64,000 nucleotides of DNA from Leptospira bandrabouensis (GTDB taxonomy: Bacteria > Spirochaetota > Leptospiria > Leptospirales > Leptospiraceae): NCBI RefSeq assembly GCF_004770905.1, contig NZ_RQHT01000014.1, forward strand, positions 1,116,001 through 1,180,000. The letters are read 5' to 3'. The notes under the pieces are model-generated. The model did no database searches. It worked only from the letters and a program-made list of their open reading frames with translations, and was not told the DNA's origin. The translations under genes were made by a program, and so were the position numbers. The first letter of the stretch is position 1. Each line of letters begins with the position of its first letter. Shown here in pieces: positions 8,492 to 16,626 of the stretch.

Positions 8492-9702
8492 GACAGAAAG
8501 GCCTCTAATCCTTGTCTTAAAGTTTCTTCTTCAGAAATTAAACTGATGACTAGGAAACAGCGGTTATGCGAAAATTCATACCAAGATCCGGGATGGAAAA
8601 AAACTTTGGCTTTAGTAAGTATATCCAAAACTAAATCTTCGTCTTTTGTATCCAGATTCATTTCGAAAATAAAATACCATCCAGCCTCAACTCCAGATAT
8701 GTTTTTGATTTTTGGATTTTCTTTTAAATACAAATGACAAATTGATAAATTTCGCATAATTCTTGTTCGGATACGATTTTGGATCATTGATTTCCAAGGA
8801 AGAAGTTCTGGAGTTGCCAATTGAACGAGTGAATTGACGGAAAGGTAAGTATCAGCGACAAATCCTAAATTTTTCTGAATTTCTGAATGGTAAATCTTTG
8901 GGCTTTTATTAAGAATCCATCCTAATTTGAAACCAGGGAGTGCCAAAAGTTTGGAAAAACCATTACATATCAATAAAGGAAAGTTAGGCGAACTTGGAAT
9001 AGTGTGAGGTTCACCCGAGAACTCATAACCTACAAAAACTTCATCTAAGAGAATGGGAATTTGGATTCCTAATTCTTCCCATTCTTTCCAAAACTTTGCA
9101 GTAGTTCGCGAACCTGTTGGATTTGCAGGACTCACCAAAAGAATGAGTTTAGTTTTTGTGCTAATGCAATTGGCTATAGTTTCTGCAGAATAAGTCCATT
9201 TGCCCGATTCTGTATTTTCTTTTAAGGGATAATGGACTTCTTTCAGATTTTCAAGGCCGATGAGAAAGCTAAATAGGGGATAACCAGGATTAGGTGTTAA
9301 AATTTCGTCTCCTGGATTTGTAAATAATTTGAAAATATAAGAATAGGCTTCTGATGTACTTGAGGTTAGAGTTAGATCCGATGTTTGTGCCGAGACTCCA
9401 CGTTTTTCATAGTCTGAAACAATGGATTGTCTTGTTGATTCTAATCCTTCTGGTACTGGCTCGTACTGACTAAGATCCAAACTGGAAAATATATGAGATA
9501 TAGCATTTGCTGGAAATTCCAACCCTAGTTTGGTAGGATTGGAATTGGTAAGATCTAAAATTACATTTCCTAAAAGTTCTAAATTTTCTTTTGTTTGGTG
9601 AATTTTATTTTCTGAATTTATATCACCTAACAAAGAAAATCGATTGGAAAATGTTAAGGGATTTTGGTTCAAATCATCCAGCTTTGTGTAAATATTTTGC
9701 AA
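8479..9702 (-). CDS. PLP-dependent aminotransferase, class I/II
   Basis: A 407-residue fold-type I aminotransferase. Visible landmarks are SNPTKLG near 54-60, NPGYP near 138-142, ANPTG at 193-197, the PLP-stacking acidic residue in LLDEVF (Asp220), and the Schiff-base lysine K251 in NGFSKLLALPG. A C-terminal Arg in HNRCFLVIS could bind the substrate carboxylate. It probably transaminates an amino acid to its 2-oxoacid in the cytoplasm; the substrate is not evident. No ATG is near the N-terminus; the first usable start is TTG at 9700-9702. This overlaps the end of the SDR gene upstream by 29 bases, which suggests coupling, though the exact start is uncertain. Confidence 0.86.
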   Translation of the reverse strand: MQNIYTKLDDLNQNPLTFSNRFSLLGDINSENKIHQTKENLELLGNVILDLTNSNPTKLGLEFPANAISHIFSSLDLSQYEPVPEGLESTRQSIVSDYEKRGVSAQTSDLTLTSSTSEAYSYIFKLFTNPGDEILTPNPGYPLFSFLIGLENLKEVHYPLKENTESGKWTYSAETIANCISTKTKLILLVSPANPTGSRTTAKFWKEWEELGIQIPILLDEVFVGYEFSGEPHTIPSSPNFPLLICNGFSKLLALPGFKLGWILNKSPKIYHSEIQKNLGFVADTYLSVNSLVQLATPELLPWKSMIQNRIRTRIMRNLSICHLYLKENPKIKNISGVEAGWYFIFEMNLDTKDEDLVLDILTKAKVFFHPGSWYEFSHNRCFLVISLISEEETLRQGLEAFLSYLK

Positions 9703-10453
9703 TCAAGCGAACTACGAATCTTGGAGAAAATCGAACTGACTGTGCTAGAAGGAAATTAAAGAAGCCTGTAATTTTTACGACCTTTTTTCCGAACAATGCA
9801 TCGAGTCCTATATCTACTACATCCTGTGAATTCATAATGAGAAAGGATGACTTTACTAAATTAATTTTGGTCATATTGGCTCTTTCGAAAAACTCTGTTT
9901 GTGTGGGCCCTGGACATACACAGGTGACTGTTACACCATAATCCCGAACTTCTTCCGCAAGTCCTTCACTAAGTGAAAGAACATATGCTTTGGATGCGTA
10001 GTAGTTTGACATCAGTGGACCAGGTTGGAATGCAGCAGTGGAAGCAACATTTAAGATATAACCATCTTTCGCTTTGATCATATCTTGCAAAAATAAATGG
10101 CAAAGTTGTGCTAAAGTGGTCACATTGAGTTGGATTAACTCAGATTCTTTTTCAAAAGAATTTTTAAAAAATTCTCCATTGAGACCGAAACCTGCATTAT
10201 TCACCAAACAATGAATTGATAATTTTAACTTTTTGACTGCTTTGTATAAAACCTCTGCTGCATTCGGTTTGCCCAAATCTTGTGTGATCACTACACTTTG
10301 GATTCCGTATTTGGTTTTAATTTCTGTGGCAAGAGCCTTTAACCTTTCGGCATTCCTTGCCACCAAAACGGGAGTGTAACCCTTTTTTGCCAAAGTGAGT
10401 GCAAAATCTTTTCCGAGTCCTGTAGAAGCACCTGTAATTAACGCGTATTTCAT
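9674..10453 (-). CDS. Short-chain dehydrogenase/reductase (SDR)
   Basis: A 259-residue classical SDR from the ATG at 10451-10453. The frame extends upstream to 10531, but the protein from 10453 starts MKYALITGASTGLG, the normal SDR N-terminus, so I trim it. The cofactor loop TGASTGLG is at 7-14, NNAG at 85-88, catalytic Ser in NVAST (about 138), and YxxxK is Y151-K155 (YYASK). The basic residue after the second strand (VARNAERL) suggests NADPH preference. It resembles the broad YqjQ/DltE-like oxidoreductase group. The substrate is unknown. It is upstream of and overlaps the aminotransferase gene, and is divergent from the MFS gene across an 88-base gap. Confidence 0.87.
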   Translation of the reverse strand: MKYALITGASTGLGKDFALTLAKKGYTPVLVARNAERLKALATEIKTKYGIQSVVITQDLGKPNAAEVLYKAVKKLKLSIHCLVNNAGFGLNGEFFKNSFEKESELIQLNVTTLAQLCHLFLQDMIKAKDGYILNVASTAAFQPGPLMSNYYASKAYVLSLSEGLAEEVRDYGVTVTCVCPGPTQTEFFERANMTKINLVKSSFLIMNSQDVVDIGLDALFGKKVVKITGFFNFLLAQSVRFSPRFVVRLIAKYLHKAG

Positions 10454-10541
10454 AGAGGGAAATTTATTACTCAACGCAAAAGTTGGCAATTCGAAACTAA
10501 ATAGTTTTGGAAATTTTGAACGCCTGGTCAATATTAGTTTT

Positions 10542-11765
10542 ATGAGCCAACCTCTTACCCATCCGCTTCATACCATCCAAAAAGAAAGAGCCATCATCCT
10601 TATCTTAGCCGCCCTCCAATTTTTACACATTTTGGATTTTGTCATCATGATGCCACTCGGGCCAGTTTTTATGGAAAGTTTCAAAATTGACTCGGCCGCC
10701 TTCGGTTTACTTGTTTCTTCCTATTCTATCAGTGCTGGAGTGTTTGGGCTCATCGGTGCTTTGTTTTTAGATTCTTATGATCGTAAATTGAGCCTTCTTG
10801 TTTTATTCTTTGGATTTTCTTTTGGAACTTTGTTATGTGCATTTGCTCCTAATTACGGTTTTCTACTTTTTGCAAGAGTTGTTGCCGGCGGATTTGGTGG
10901 AATGATTGGGGCCACTGTACTTTCCATCATTGGAGATATCATCCCTGTATTCAGAAGAGGTACTGCCACAGGTGTTGTGATGAGTTCATTTTCCGTAGCT
11001 TCGGTGATTGGAATTCCGATTGGTTTATCATTAGCGAATCAGTACGGATGGCATTTTCCATTTCTTTCATTGGCAATTGCAGGATTTCTAATTTTACCTA
11101 TCGGTTACAAAGTTTTACCGTCCATTCGTTATCATTTGGATTCGGATGTTCACCCCAAACAGTCACAGTTAAAATCATTGAAACAAGTAATTACTAAAAA
11201 AGACCATTTCGCTCCCTTCATTTTTATGATTTTTTTGATGTTTGGTGGATTTACCATCATTCCGTTTTTAAGCCCATTTCTTGTTTCTAATGTTGGATTG
11301 GCGATTAGTGAACTTCCATATATTTATTTTTTTGGTGGGTTGTTTACTTTTTTTACAAGCCGATTTATTGGTAAATTATCAGATCGTTACGGAAAACTAA
11401 AAATTTACCAAATCATATCTATCATTGCTGTCATTCCCATTGTGATTGTGGTAACGCTAACGAAAACTTCTTTGCCTATTGTTCTTACAGTGACAACATT
11501 ATTTATGATTTTGGTATCAGGAAGGATGGTTCCTGCGTTTGCTATGATTACCTCTGCTGTTGAACCAAGGATTCGCGGAAGTTTTATGTCGGTAAATTCT
11601 GCTATCCAGCAGATCGCTTCTGGAGCGGCTTCCTATGTAGCCGGTCTCATATTAGTCCAGACAGCTGACAACCAACTTGTGAATTATGAATTGGTGGGAA
11701 TGATTTCTGTATTTAGTTTATTGTTTAGTGTTTATTTAGCAAAAAAAATAAAAATTGCAGGATAA
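10542..11765 (+). CDS. MFS transporter, DHA1-like
   Basis: A 407-residue major facilitator with about 12 membrane helices, starting MSQPLTHPLHTIQ. The longer frame from 10395 runs through the SDR promoter and is rejected. The loop 2-3 motif appears as LFLDSYDRKLSL (a variant of GxLaDrxGrk) and the loop 8-9 copy as GKLSDRYGKLK. FARVVAGGFGGMIGATVLSIIGD in helix 4 is typical of the drug/sugar-efflux DHA1 branch (AraJ/YdhP-like). It probably exports a small molecule using the proton gradient; the substrate is unknown. It ends 15 bases before a strong bidirectional hairpin (11780-11811). Confidence 0.87.
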   Translation: MSQPLTHPLHTIQKERAIILILAALQFLHILDFVIMMPLGPVFMESFKIDSAAFGLLVSSYSISAGVFGLIGALFLDSYDRKLSLLVLFFGFSFGTLLCAFAPNYGFLLFARVVAGGFGGMIGATVLSIIGDIIPVFRRGTATGVVMSSFSVASVIGIPIGLSLANQYGWHFPFLSLAIAGFLILPIGYKVLPSIRYHLDSDVHPKQSQLKSLKQVITKKDHFAPFIFMIFLMFGGFTIIPFLSPFLVSNVGLAISELPYIYFFGGLFTFFTSRFIGKLSDRYGKLKIYQIISIIAVIPIVIVVTLTKTSLPIVLTVTTLFMILVSGRMVPAFAMITSAVEPRIRGSFMSVNSAIQQIASGAASYVAGLILVQTADNQLVNYELVGMISVFSLLFSVYLAKKIKIAG

Positions 11766-11779
11766 AGATTCCAGAGGCA

Positions 11780-11811
11780 TAGAATAAACTAGCAAAAGTT
11801 AGTTTATTCTA
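11780..11811. terminator. Bidirectional hairpin terminator
   Basis: The arms TAGAATAAACTA (11780-11791) and TAGTTTATTCTA (11800-11811) are perfectly complementary over 12 bp, around an 8-base loop GCAAAAGT. It lies between the convergent MFS gene and the gene at 11809-12729, and its right arm contains that gene's TAG stop. The stem is AT-rich and no long U-tract follows, so strength is uncertain. Confidence 0.65.
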
Positions 11812-12729
11812 TAATTCTAATTTTCCAGTGTTAAGAAAATCGATAATCATTTGTTTTTGAGATGGAGTGATCATTTTTCGTTCTAACAATTGATTCAAAA
11901 TTTCAGATGCGGTGCCAATTTCCATTCCAGACATCTCGGAAAAAATAAACTGAAAGTTTTTATCGATTCTATGTTCTCCAATAAAGTTAACTAGTTTTTC
12001 AGTGGTTTCCAAAATCAATTGTTGTCTTTCGATGAGTCCTTCCATTGTGGAAAGGATAATGGAAACTTCAGGATCATCTGCAAATAACTGCATCATATGG
12101 TCATAAATTTTCGGTGATTGTAATGGCAATTCGTAGATGGAATCACCCAAAGCATTGTATAATGTTTTTTCTTCTTCAAAATCCAAGCCAGTATATTTGT
12201 TAAGATTGGATACTATTTCTGAAGGTAAAATGACGATAAACTGGCAAGCGTATTCAGGTTCTTTGAGATACCTAACAAAATACTGTATTAAATCACAGAT
12301 CCTTAAATAACTTACGAATGTCCAATATTTGAAACTTCGAATATCAAACATATGTTTAACAGATTTTTCTCTTTTAATGGATTCTCGAATGTTCATATAA
12401 TTTTCAAAATCACATTTAAAAAGATAACTTAATGTGTGATTAGAAAATGATTCAATGATTTCGCGGACAAGTGTTGGTTCACCGATATATAAAAAATAGG
12501 AAATCAGTTCTAAATTGTCTTTTGAGGTCCAAATAAATTTTTCTAAGGTTTTTGCGGGAATTTGTGAAAATGCAGAAAATCCAACTTTAAAAGTGACCTT
12601 GTCTTGTAAAAAAGCTTCTAGTTTGTTTTTTGCAATACAATCTTCGTCTACGTCTTGTTTAGCGAATGAATGCCTGCAACTTGGCGGGCAGGCTTCATAT
12701 AAAGATGTACCTAAAAAACATTTGGGCAT
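11809..12729 (-). CDS. Uncharacterised protein with N-terminal Cys cluster
   Basis: A 306-residue protein I do not recognise. The first 31 residues hold four cysteines (C4, C14, C18, C31) in MPKCFLG, ACPPSCRHSF and DEDC, a spacing compatible with a metal or Fe-S site. The rest is largely helical with few glycines, reminiscent of helical-repeat or HEAT-like proteins. There are no membrane helices or signal peptide; the first Cys at position 4 is too early for a lipobox. A C-terminal segment (TASEILNQLLERKMITPSQKQ) resembles a small winged or degradation-type domain, but that is weak. It starts three bases after the stop of the lipoprotein gene 12733-13197, so they form a two-gene operon. Confidence 0.72.
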   Translation of the reverse strand: MPKCFLGTSLYEACPPSCRHSFAKQDVDEDCIAKNKLEAFLQDKVTFKVGFSAFSQIPAKTLEKFIWTSKDNLELISYFLYIGEPTLVREIIESFSNHTLSYLFKCDFENYMNIRESIKREKSVKHMFDIRSFKYWTFVSYLRICDLIQYFVRYLKEPEYACQFIVILPSEIVSNLNKYTGLDFEEEKTLYNALGDSIYELPLQSPKIYDHMMQLFADDPEVSIILSTMEGLIERQQLILETTEKLVNFIGEHRIDKNFQFIFSEMSGMEIGTASEILNQLLERKMITPSQKQMIIDFLNTGKLEL

Positions 12730-12732
12730 ATA

Positions 12733-13197
12733 TTACTGTAACATTTCACCACAGTCTCTCATTTCTGGAGCATAGGGATTTTTTACTTCTCTTCCTGTCA
12801 TTAGCCAAGATTTATCAACCATAGGACAGTAAAATCGATTGTATTGAGATTGGTTTGGCACTTCCGTTTTTATTTGGATCAATATTTCCTGAATTTTGGA
12901 AATTTTTTCATAACTTGAATCTAAATCGGCACCAGATGCTGGTAGGTGTGGGCGTAAATTTTCAGCCCAGGACTTTAATTTTGGATGTCCACTGGCCACC
13001 AATGCATCCAATGTTTCTGAAAATATTTTCCAATTTGGTTTAGGATTGTCTTTTAGATACTCTTCGAGAAGGATTTGGTTCTCTGCGAGGAGTTTTGCCA
13101 CTATGTTTTGGTGGGCGGTTTCAAAAGGAACGGCCTCTTCCTTGCAAGAAAGGGCAAAAACAGCTAAAACGATGAGTGAAATCCGAAATACATTCAT
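12733..13197 (-). CDS. DUF3347-like lipoprotein
   Basis: A 154-residue lipoprotein from the ATG at 13195-13197. An upstream in-frame start at 13236 would put 13 polar residues before the signal peptide and is rejected. The signal sequence MNVFRISLIVLAVFALSC ends in a lipobox (ALSC). The mature protein is helical and ends with RFYCPMVDKSWL, then NPYAPEMRDCG. This matches, as I recall it, the C-terminal CPM...W...NPYxGxxMxxCG signature of DUF3347, a family linked to copper or other metal handling and often fused to CusB-type adaptors. Metal binding by the Cys/Met motif is therefore plausible but inferred. The protein would sit on an envelope membrane and is cotranscribed with the Cys-cluster gene downstream. 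Confidence 0.75.
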   Translation of the reverse strand: MNVFRISLIVLAVFALSCKEEAVPFETAHQNIVAKLLAENQILLEEYLKDNPKPNWKIFSETLDALVASGHPKLKSWAENLRPHLPASGADLDSSYEKISKIQEILIQIKTEVPNQSQYNRFYCPMVDKSWLMTGREVKNPYAPEMRDCGEMLQ

Positions 13198-13335
13198 ATT
13201 TTGATTCTTTTTTCCTGAGTTGGAATTGGAATTCAAATTTTAGTTTCGAGTTTGTTTGCGGAGATTGCTTTTTTGTCGACAAAGCCGCTTTTTCAAGCAT
13301 GATGACAGAAAAGTTCACGAAGGTGTAATTCCATT

Positions 13336-13686
13336 ATGATTATTGTAGAAGGCATTGGCCACGTCAGTATCCCCGTCTCCCAGCTCGACACCTCTATCGA
13401 TTTTTACAGGGACATTTTTGACTTCGAAGTGGAGACAAAGAAGGCTACTGAGGCAATTCTTTCTCTGGATTCGTTTCGGATCCGTTTGGTAGTGGCAGAA
13501 GTTTCTGACAGATCTCTACCTATCCTCAGTTTTGTGATGGATGTGGATGATTTCACAGAAGCCATTAGCGAATTGGAAGAAAAAAACGTTAAGATCATCA
13601 AAGGACCAGAAGGAACCGATTCTGGGGAATGTCTTACGTTTGCAGATCCAAGCCAAAATTTGATCGAAATCTTTTATTCAAACTAA
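13336..13686 (+). CDS. VOC (glyoxalase/bleomycin-resistance fold) protein
   Basis: A 116-residue single vicinal-oxygen-chelate domain made of two beta-alpha-beta-beta-beta units. It begins with GHVSIPVSQLDTSIDFYRD (His8 region a likely metal ligand) and ends FADPSQNLIEIFYSN, where the last Glu is the usual second ligand. The second repeat starts around PILSFVMDVDDFTEA. Such proteins are small lyases, dioxygenases or binding proteins; the substrate is not predictable here. It stands alone: the preceding lipoprotein gene is divergent and the following gene is convergent, so it is probably monocistronic. Confidence 0.85.
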   Translation: MIIVEGIGHVSIPVSQLDTSIDFYRDIFDFEVETKKATEAILSLDSFRIRLVVAEVSDRSLPILSFVMDVDDFTEAISELEEKNVKIIKGPEGTDSGECLTFADPSQNLIEIFYSN

Positions 13687-13824
13687 AATCCTTTAATTCT
13701 TTTAGAGTCTTAATCTATTTCCTCTTGGTAAGTTTGCAAAAACTAACCAGAGGAAAAGGTTTAACCTTCCATTTAAAAATCTCACATCAACTAAATAAAG
13801 TTTGGATGAAGAAAGGTATTTCTT

Positions 13825-14517
13825 CTAAAGAACTAAACTACAAGTAGCAGAATTTGCAGTGATGTAGAACTGCGTTGCCACTCCTGCAGGAAAAGGAATG
13901 ATCGGGTCGTTCTGAAGTACATAGTCAGTTGCCTGACACGATCTACTAAATACACGCACAGTGACAACACTTTGGCAGCCAATGATCAAGTTTCGAGCAC
14001 CGAGTAAGGTATCTGTATGAAATGCTTTTGTTTCAATGGCACCAAATTCTACTGATAAACTTTGACCTTGTTTGATTTCAATTTCAGATCCGTATTGTTT
14101 GTTTGTGATCGCATAGCAGTCGATAAAGTATTCTGTTCCGGAACAGTTTGCACCTTGTTTCGAATTCGGCAAACAAGAACCACCTGATTTTGATACTGTG
14201 ATAAATCCCGAGTAGGCACCATCGGGAACTCGAGTATGTAATTCGGTTCCTAGATTGGCAGTAATTGCCGCGACAACATCGTTAAATCTAACGACGGGAT
14301 CAACGCCGAAATTTTCTCCTTTGATTATCACCTCTGTTGCAGGGTAAATCGCATTCAGATTGTTTTGGGCAGGACTACCAATTTGTGGGGTAACAGAAGA
14401 TACAACAGGAGGTGAGCTTAATAAAGCTACAAGTGGGTCCTCCTTCGAAGAAGCTTTGCAAGAAAAACTGCTTCCAAGTACTAGTGAGAATCCGATTGTG
14501 TATAAAATCCTTCTCAT
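13825..14517 (-). CDS. IPT/TIG-domain lipoprotein
   Basis: A 230-residue lipoprotein from ATG at 14515-14517; the in-frame start at 14532 adds only MEAAV before the basic n-region. The signal peptide MRRILYTIGFSLVLGSSFSC ends in a relaxed lipobox typical of spirochaetes. Residues about 37-100 (PVVSSVTPQIGSP, then VIIKGENFGVDPVVRFND) form an IPT/TIG immunoglobulin-like domain. Four or more cysteines follow (SCLPNS, NCSGTEYFIDC, GCQSVV, SCQATDY, ATCSLVL), suggesting disulfides. It is probably surface or periplasmic and may bind a ligand; function is unknown. The 138-base gap to the upstream VOC gene shows nothing recognisable. Confidence 0.8.
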   Translation of the reverse strand: MRRILYTIGFSLVLGSSFSCKASSKEDPLVALLSSPPVVSSVTPQIGSPAQNNLNAIYPATEVIIKGENFGVDPVVRFNDVVAAITANLGTELHTRVPDGAYSGFITVSKSGGSCLPNSKQGANCSGTEYFIDCYAITNKQYGSEIEIKQGQSLSVEFGAIETKAFHTDTLLGARNLIIGCQSVVTVRVFSRSCQATDYVLQNDPIIPFPAGVATQFYITANSATCSLVL

Positions 14518-14586
14518 GACGGCTGCTTCCATTATCGGAAAATTAAAACAGTTTTCATTTCTATTTTTTCATTTGGAGGAAATTCT

Positions 14587-15360
14587 ATGAACACTGTCAC
14601 ACTCCATACCCACCACAGTTATGTAGCATTAATCGAACTCAACCGGCCTGATGCTAAAAATGCCATTTCTCTCCAACTTCTGGCCGAATTACAAGAAAAG
14701 ATTCAGGAAGTAAAAAGAAACAAAGCTCGTGTCTTAGTCATCACCGGAGTCGGCGATTCCTTTTGTTCCGGTGCCGATTTGAAAGAGAGAAAATCCATGT
14801 CGGATTTGCAGGTAAAACAATTCTTAAAAAATATCAATCTCTGTTTTTCAGATTTGGCAAATCTTTCGATACCTACCATTGCCGCAATCAATGGGTTTGC
14901 ATTTGGTGGAGGTTTAGAGTTGGCTTTATCATGTGATATTCGTTATGCGAGTGAAGCAGCACAAATGGGACTCACTGAAACTAAATTAGGAATCATTCCA
15001 GGGGCAGGTGGAACACAGAGACTGTCGCGAATTGTTGGTGAATCTACTGCTTTGGAATGGATATTTTCTGGAAAAAAATTAAGTGGAAAAGAAGCGATGG
15101 TCCGAGGTTTGGTGTCCCAAGTTTTTAGTCCGGATTCTTTAAAGGAATCTTCTCTTGCCTTAGCACGGGAGATATCAGAATCTGCACCTATTGCTGTTTC
15201 TGCTGCAAAAAAAGCAGTCCGTCGTGGATTGGAATTACCTATGGAATCGGCATTGGAGTGGGAGAGGCTTTGTTATTTTGAAACAATTGGTACAAAAGAC
15301 CGATTGGAAGCCTTACAAGCATTTGCTGAAAAAAGAAAACCTAATTTTAAGGGAGAATGA
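14587..15360 (+). CDS. Enoyl-CoA hydratase/isomerase family protein
   Basis: A 257-residue crotonase. The start has an excellent Shine-Dalgarno (GGAGGA seven bases before ATG). The oxyanion-hole segments are SGADLKER and the NGFAFGGGLELALSCD stretch. Both acid/base glutamates appear present: one in MGLTETKLGIIPGAGGTQRL and one in VGESTALEWIF, corresponding to Glu144 and Glu164 of mitochondrial enoyl-CoA hydratase. It should therefore hydrate 2-enoyl-CoA to 3-hydroxyacyl-CoA in fatty-acid beta-oxidation, the main carbon pathway of Leptospira. The dcd gene starts three bases after its stop, an apparently unrelated operon partner. Confidence 0.9.
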   Translation: MNTVTLHTHHSYVALIELNRPDAKNAISLQLLAELQEKIQEVKRNKARVLVITGVGDSFCSGADLKERKSMSDLQVKQFLKNINLCFSDLANLSIPTIAAINGFAFGGGLELALSCDIRYASEAAQMGLTETKLGIIPGAGGTQRLSRIVGESTALEWIFSGKKLSGKEAMVRGLVSQVFSPDSLKESSLALAREISESAPIAVSAAKKAVRRGLELPMESALEWERLCYFETIGTKDRLEALQAFAEKRKPNFKGE

Positions 15361-15363
15361 TTT

Positions 15364-15888
15364 GTGATTTTAACTGGAAAAGAAATTTTAAAAAGATTGG
15401 GGACTGATATCAAAATTGAACCTTATGATGCGAATTTATTAAACCCCAATTCATACAATTTGCGATTACATGAGGACCTTTTGGTTTATTCTGAATTTCC
15501 ATTAGATATGAAAAAACCAAACCCTGTGCAAACTTTAAAGATACCAGAAGAAGGTTTACTCATGGAACCGGGTAAATTGTATTTAGGACGAACCATCGAA
15601 TTTACCGAGACTCACAACCTAGTGCCGATGTTAGAGGGTCGTTCTTCTATTGGGAGACTAGGAATGTTTGTGCATATCACAGCTGGATTTGGTGATGTTG
15701 GCTTTAAAGGTTTTTGGACTCTTGAAATTCAAGTCACTCATCCACTACGTGTGTATGCAGGGGTTCAAATTTGCCAGATTTTTTATCATACAGTGGAAGG
15801 CGAAATCAGCGAATACAAATCAGGAAAGTACCAAGCCAACCAAGGCATCCAACCATCTTTATTGTATAAAGACTTTGAAAAGAAATAG
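15364..15888 (+). CDS. dcd: dCTP deaminase
   Basis: A 174-residue dCTP deaminase starting at GTG (15364). Family landmarks are LNPNSYNLRLHEDL near the N-terminus, EGRSSIGRLG (nucleotide-phosphate contact and trimer interface), and TAGFGDVGFKGFWTLE with the catalytic Glu. The C-terminal YQANQGIQPS tail closes over the triphosphate. It converts dCTP to dUTP and ammonia, feeding dUTPase and thymidylate synthesis. The GFWTLE form rather than the bifunctional dCTP deaminase-dUTPase signature suggests the monofunctional enzyme, but I cannot be sure. It is probably cotranscribed with the upstream crotonase. Confidence 0.93.
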   Translation: MILTGKEILKRLGTDIKIEPYDANLLNPNSYNLRLHEDLLVYSEFPLDMKKPNPVQTLKIPEEGLLMEPGKLYLGRTIEFTETHNLVPMLEGRSSIGRLGMFVHITAGFGDVGFKGFWTLEIQVTHPLRVYAGVQICQIFYHTVEGEISEYKSGKYQANQGIQPSLLYKDFEKK

Positions 15889-15921
15889 AGTTTTAAAGTT
15901 TTTAGAATCTCTCTAAAGAGA

Positions 15922-15947
15922 ACCTGCCTTCCATTGGGTTGGCAGGT
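15922..15947. terminator. Probable terminator hairpin
   Basis: ACCTGCC (15922-15928) pairs with GGCAGGT (15941-15947) around a 12-base loop, followed by ATTTC. It lies 34 bases after dcd and 16 bases before the stop of the convergent DUF2147 gene, so it may end transcription from both sides. The stem is short and the U-tract is weak. Confidence 0.5.
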
Positions 15948-15962
15948 ATTTCATGATTACAA

Positions 15963-16487
15963 TTATTTTTTAGCTTTGAAAGTGCAGTCCCATTTTGGGT
16001 CATCAAGATTCACACCACCAAGTTTTACCCAGTTGTTCGTTTTTCCAATAAAGGTGATAGAACAAAGTGTTCCTTTTAGATCCAATCGATTCCCACCTTC
16101 CAATGATGTGAATTTTCCACAGTAGGTTTTTCCATCACGAGGATTGTAAATCTTACCGTTTTTGTAAACACCTTCTCCAACATAATCAAATCCAGTGATA
16201 AATACCATACCAAGGTTCGGACGATTACGTAATTTTGGATCTTCGTTGTTGTGATCTAGGTAAGGAGTTCCTGGAACACCTTTATCTTTCTCTTTTTCAG
16301 GGTAAGCATTGTCTTTGATACAAACTGTTTTACCGCAGTATTTATCACCACATTTGAAAATTTCGATAACTGAGTCTTTTTCAGGTGGCAGATATCGTCC
16401 TAAAGCAACGTCAGCCTCTTGCGCAAGAAGAGAACTTCCTGTAAAGAGAATAGCCGTCCATACACTTAAAACAAGTTTTTGATTCAT
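15963..16487 (-). CDS. DUF2147 exported protein
   Basis: A 174-residue protein with signal peptide MNQKLVLSVWTAILFTGSSLLAQ. The mature part has the DUF2147 pattern: GRYLPPEKDSVIEIFKCGDKYCGKTV near the start, then GKIYNPRDGKTYCGKF and a final strand LKGTLCSITFIGKTNNW. This family forms a small lipocalin-like beta barrel in the periplasm. Its function is not established, though members are often annotated as signal-peptide proteins with possible ligand binding. Conserved cysteines (KCGDKYC, YCGKF, LCSI) could form disulfides. It has its own promoter region upstream, shared with the divergent chemoreceptor. Confidence 0.85.
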   Translation of the reverse strand: MNQKLVLSVWTAILFTGSSLLAQEADVALGRYLPPEKDSVIEIFKCGDKYCGKTVCIKDNAYPEKEKDKGVPGTPYLDHNNEDPKLRNRPNLGMVFITGFDYVGEGVYKNGKIYNPRDGKTYCGKFTSLEGGNRLDLKGTLCSITFIGKTNNWVKLGGVNLDDPKWDCTFKAKK

Positions 16488-16626
16488 AATGATCCTTATT
16501 CTACAAAATTGGATTCGCTTATTTTGACAGAAATTTTATCTCTGGCAAGCTGGTTTTTGAAAAATCAGAGCCATAAATTAGGAAAATGGTATATTGAAAC
16601 GATGCAGTTTAAAAAATAAAATTATT

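Noticed and set aside
13629..13847. Plus-strand 72-codon frame after the VOC gene
   Set aside because: It overlaps the VOC end in another frame and runs into the convergent lipoprotein; composition and lack of ribosome site argue against a gene.
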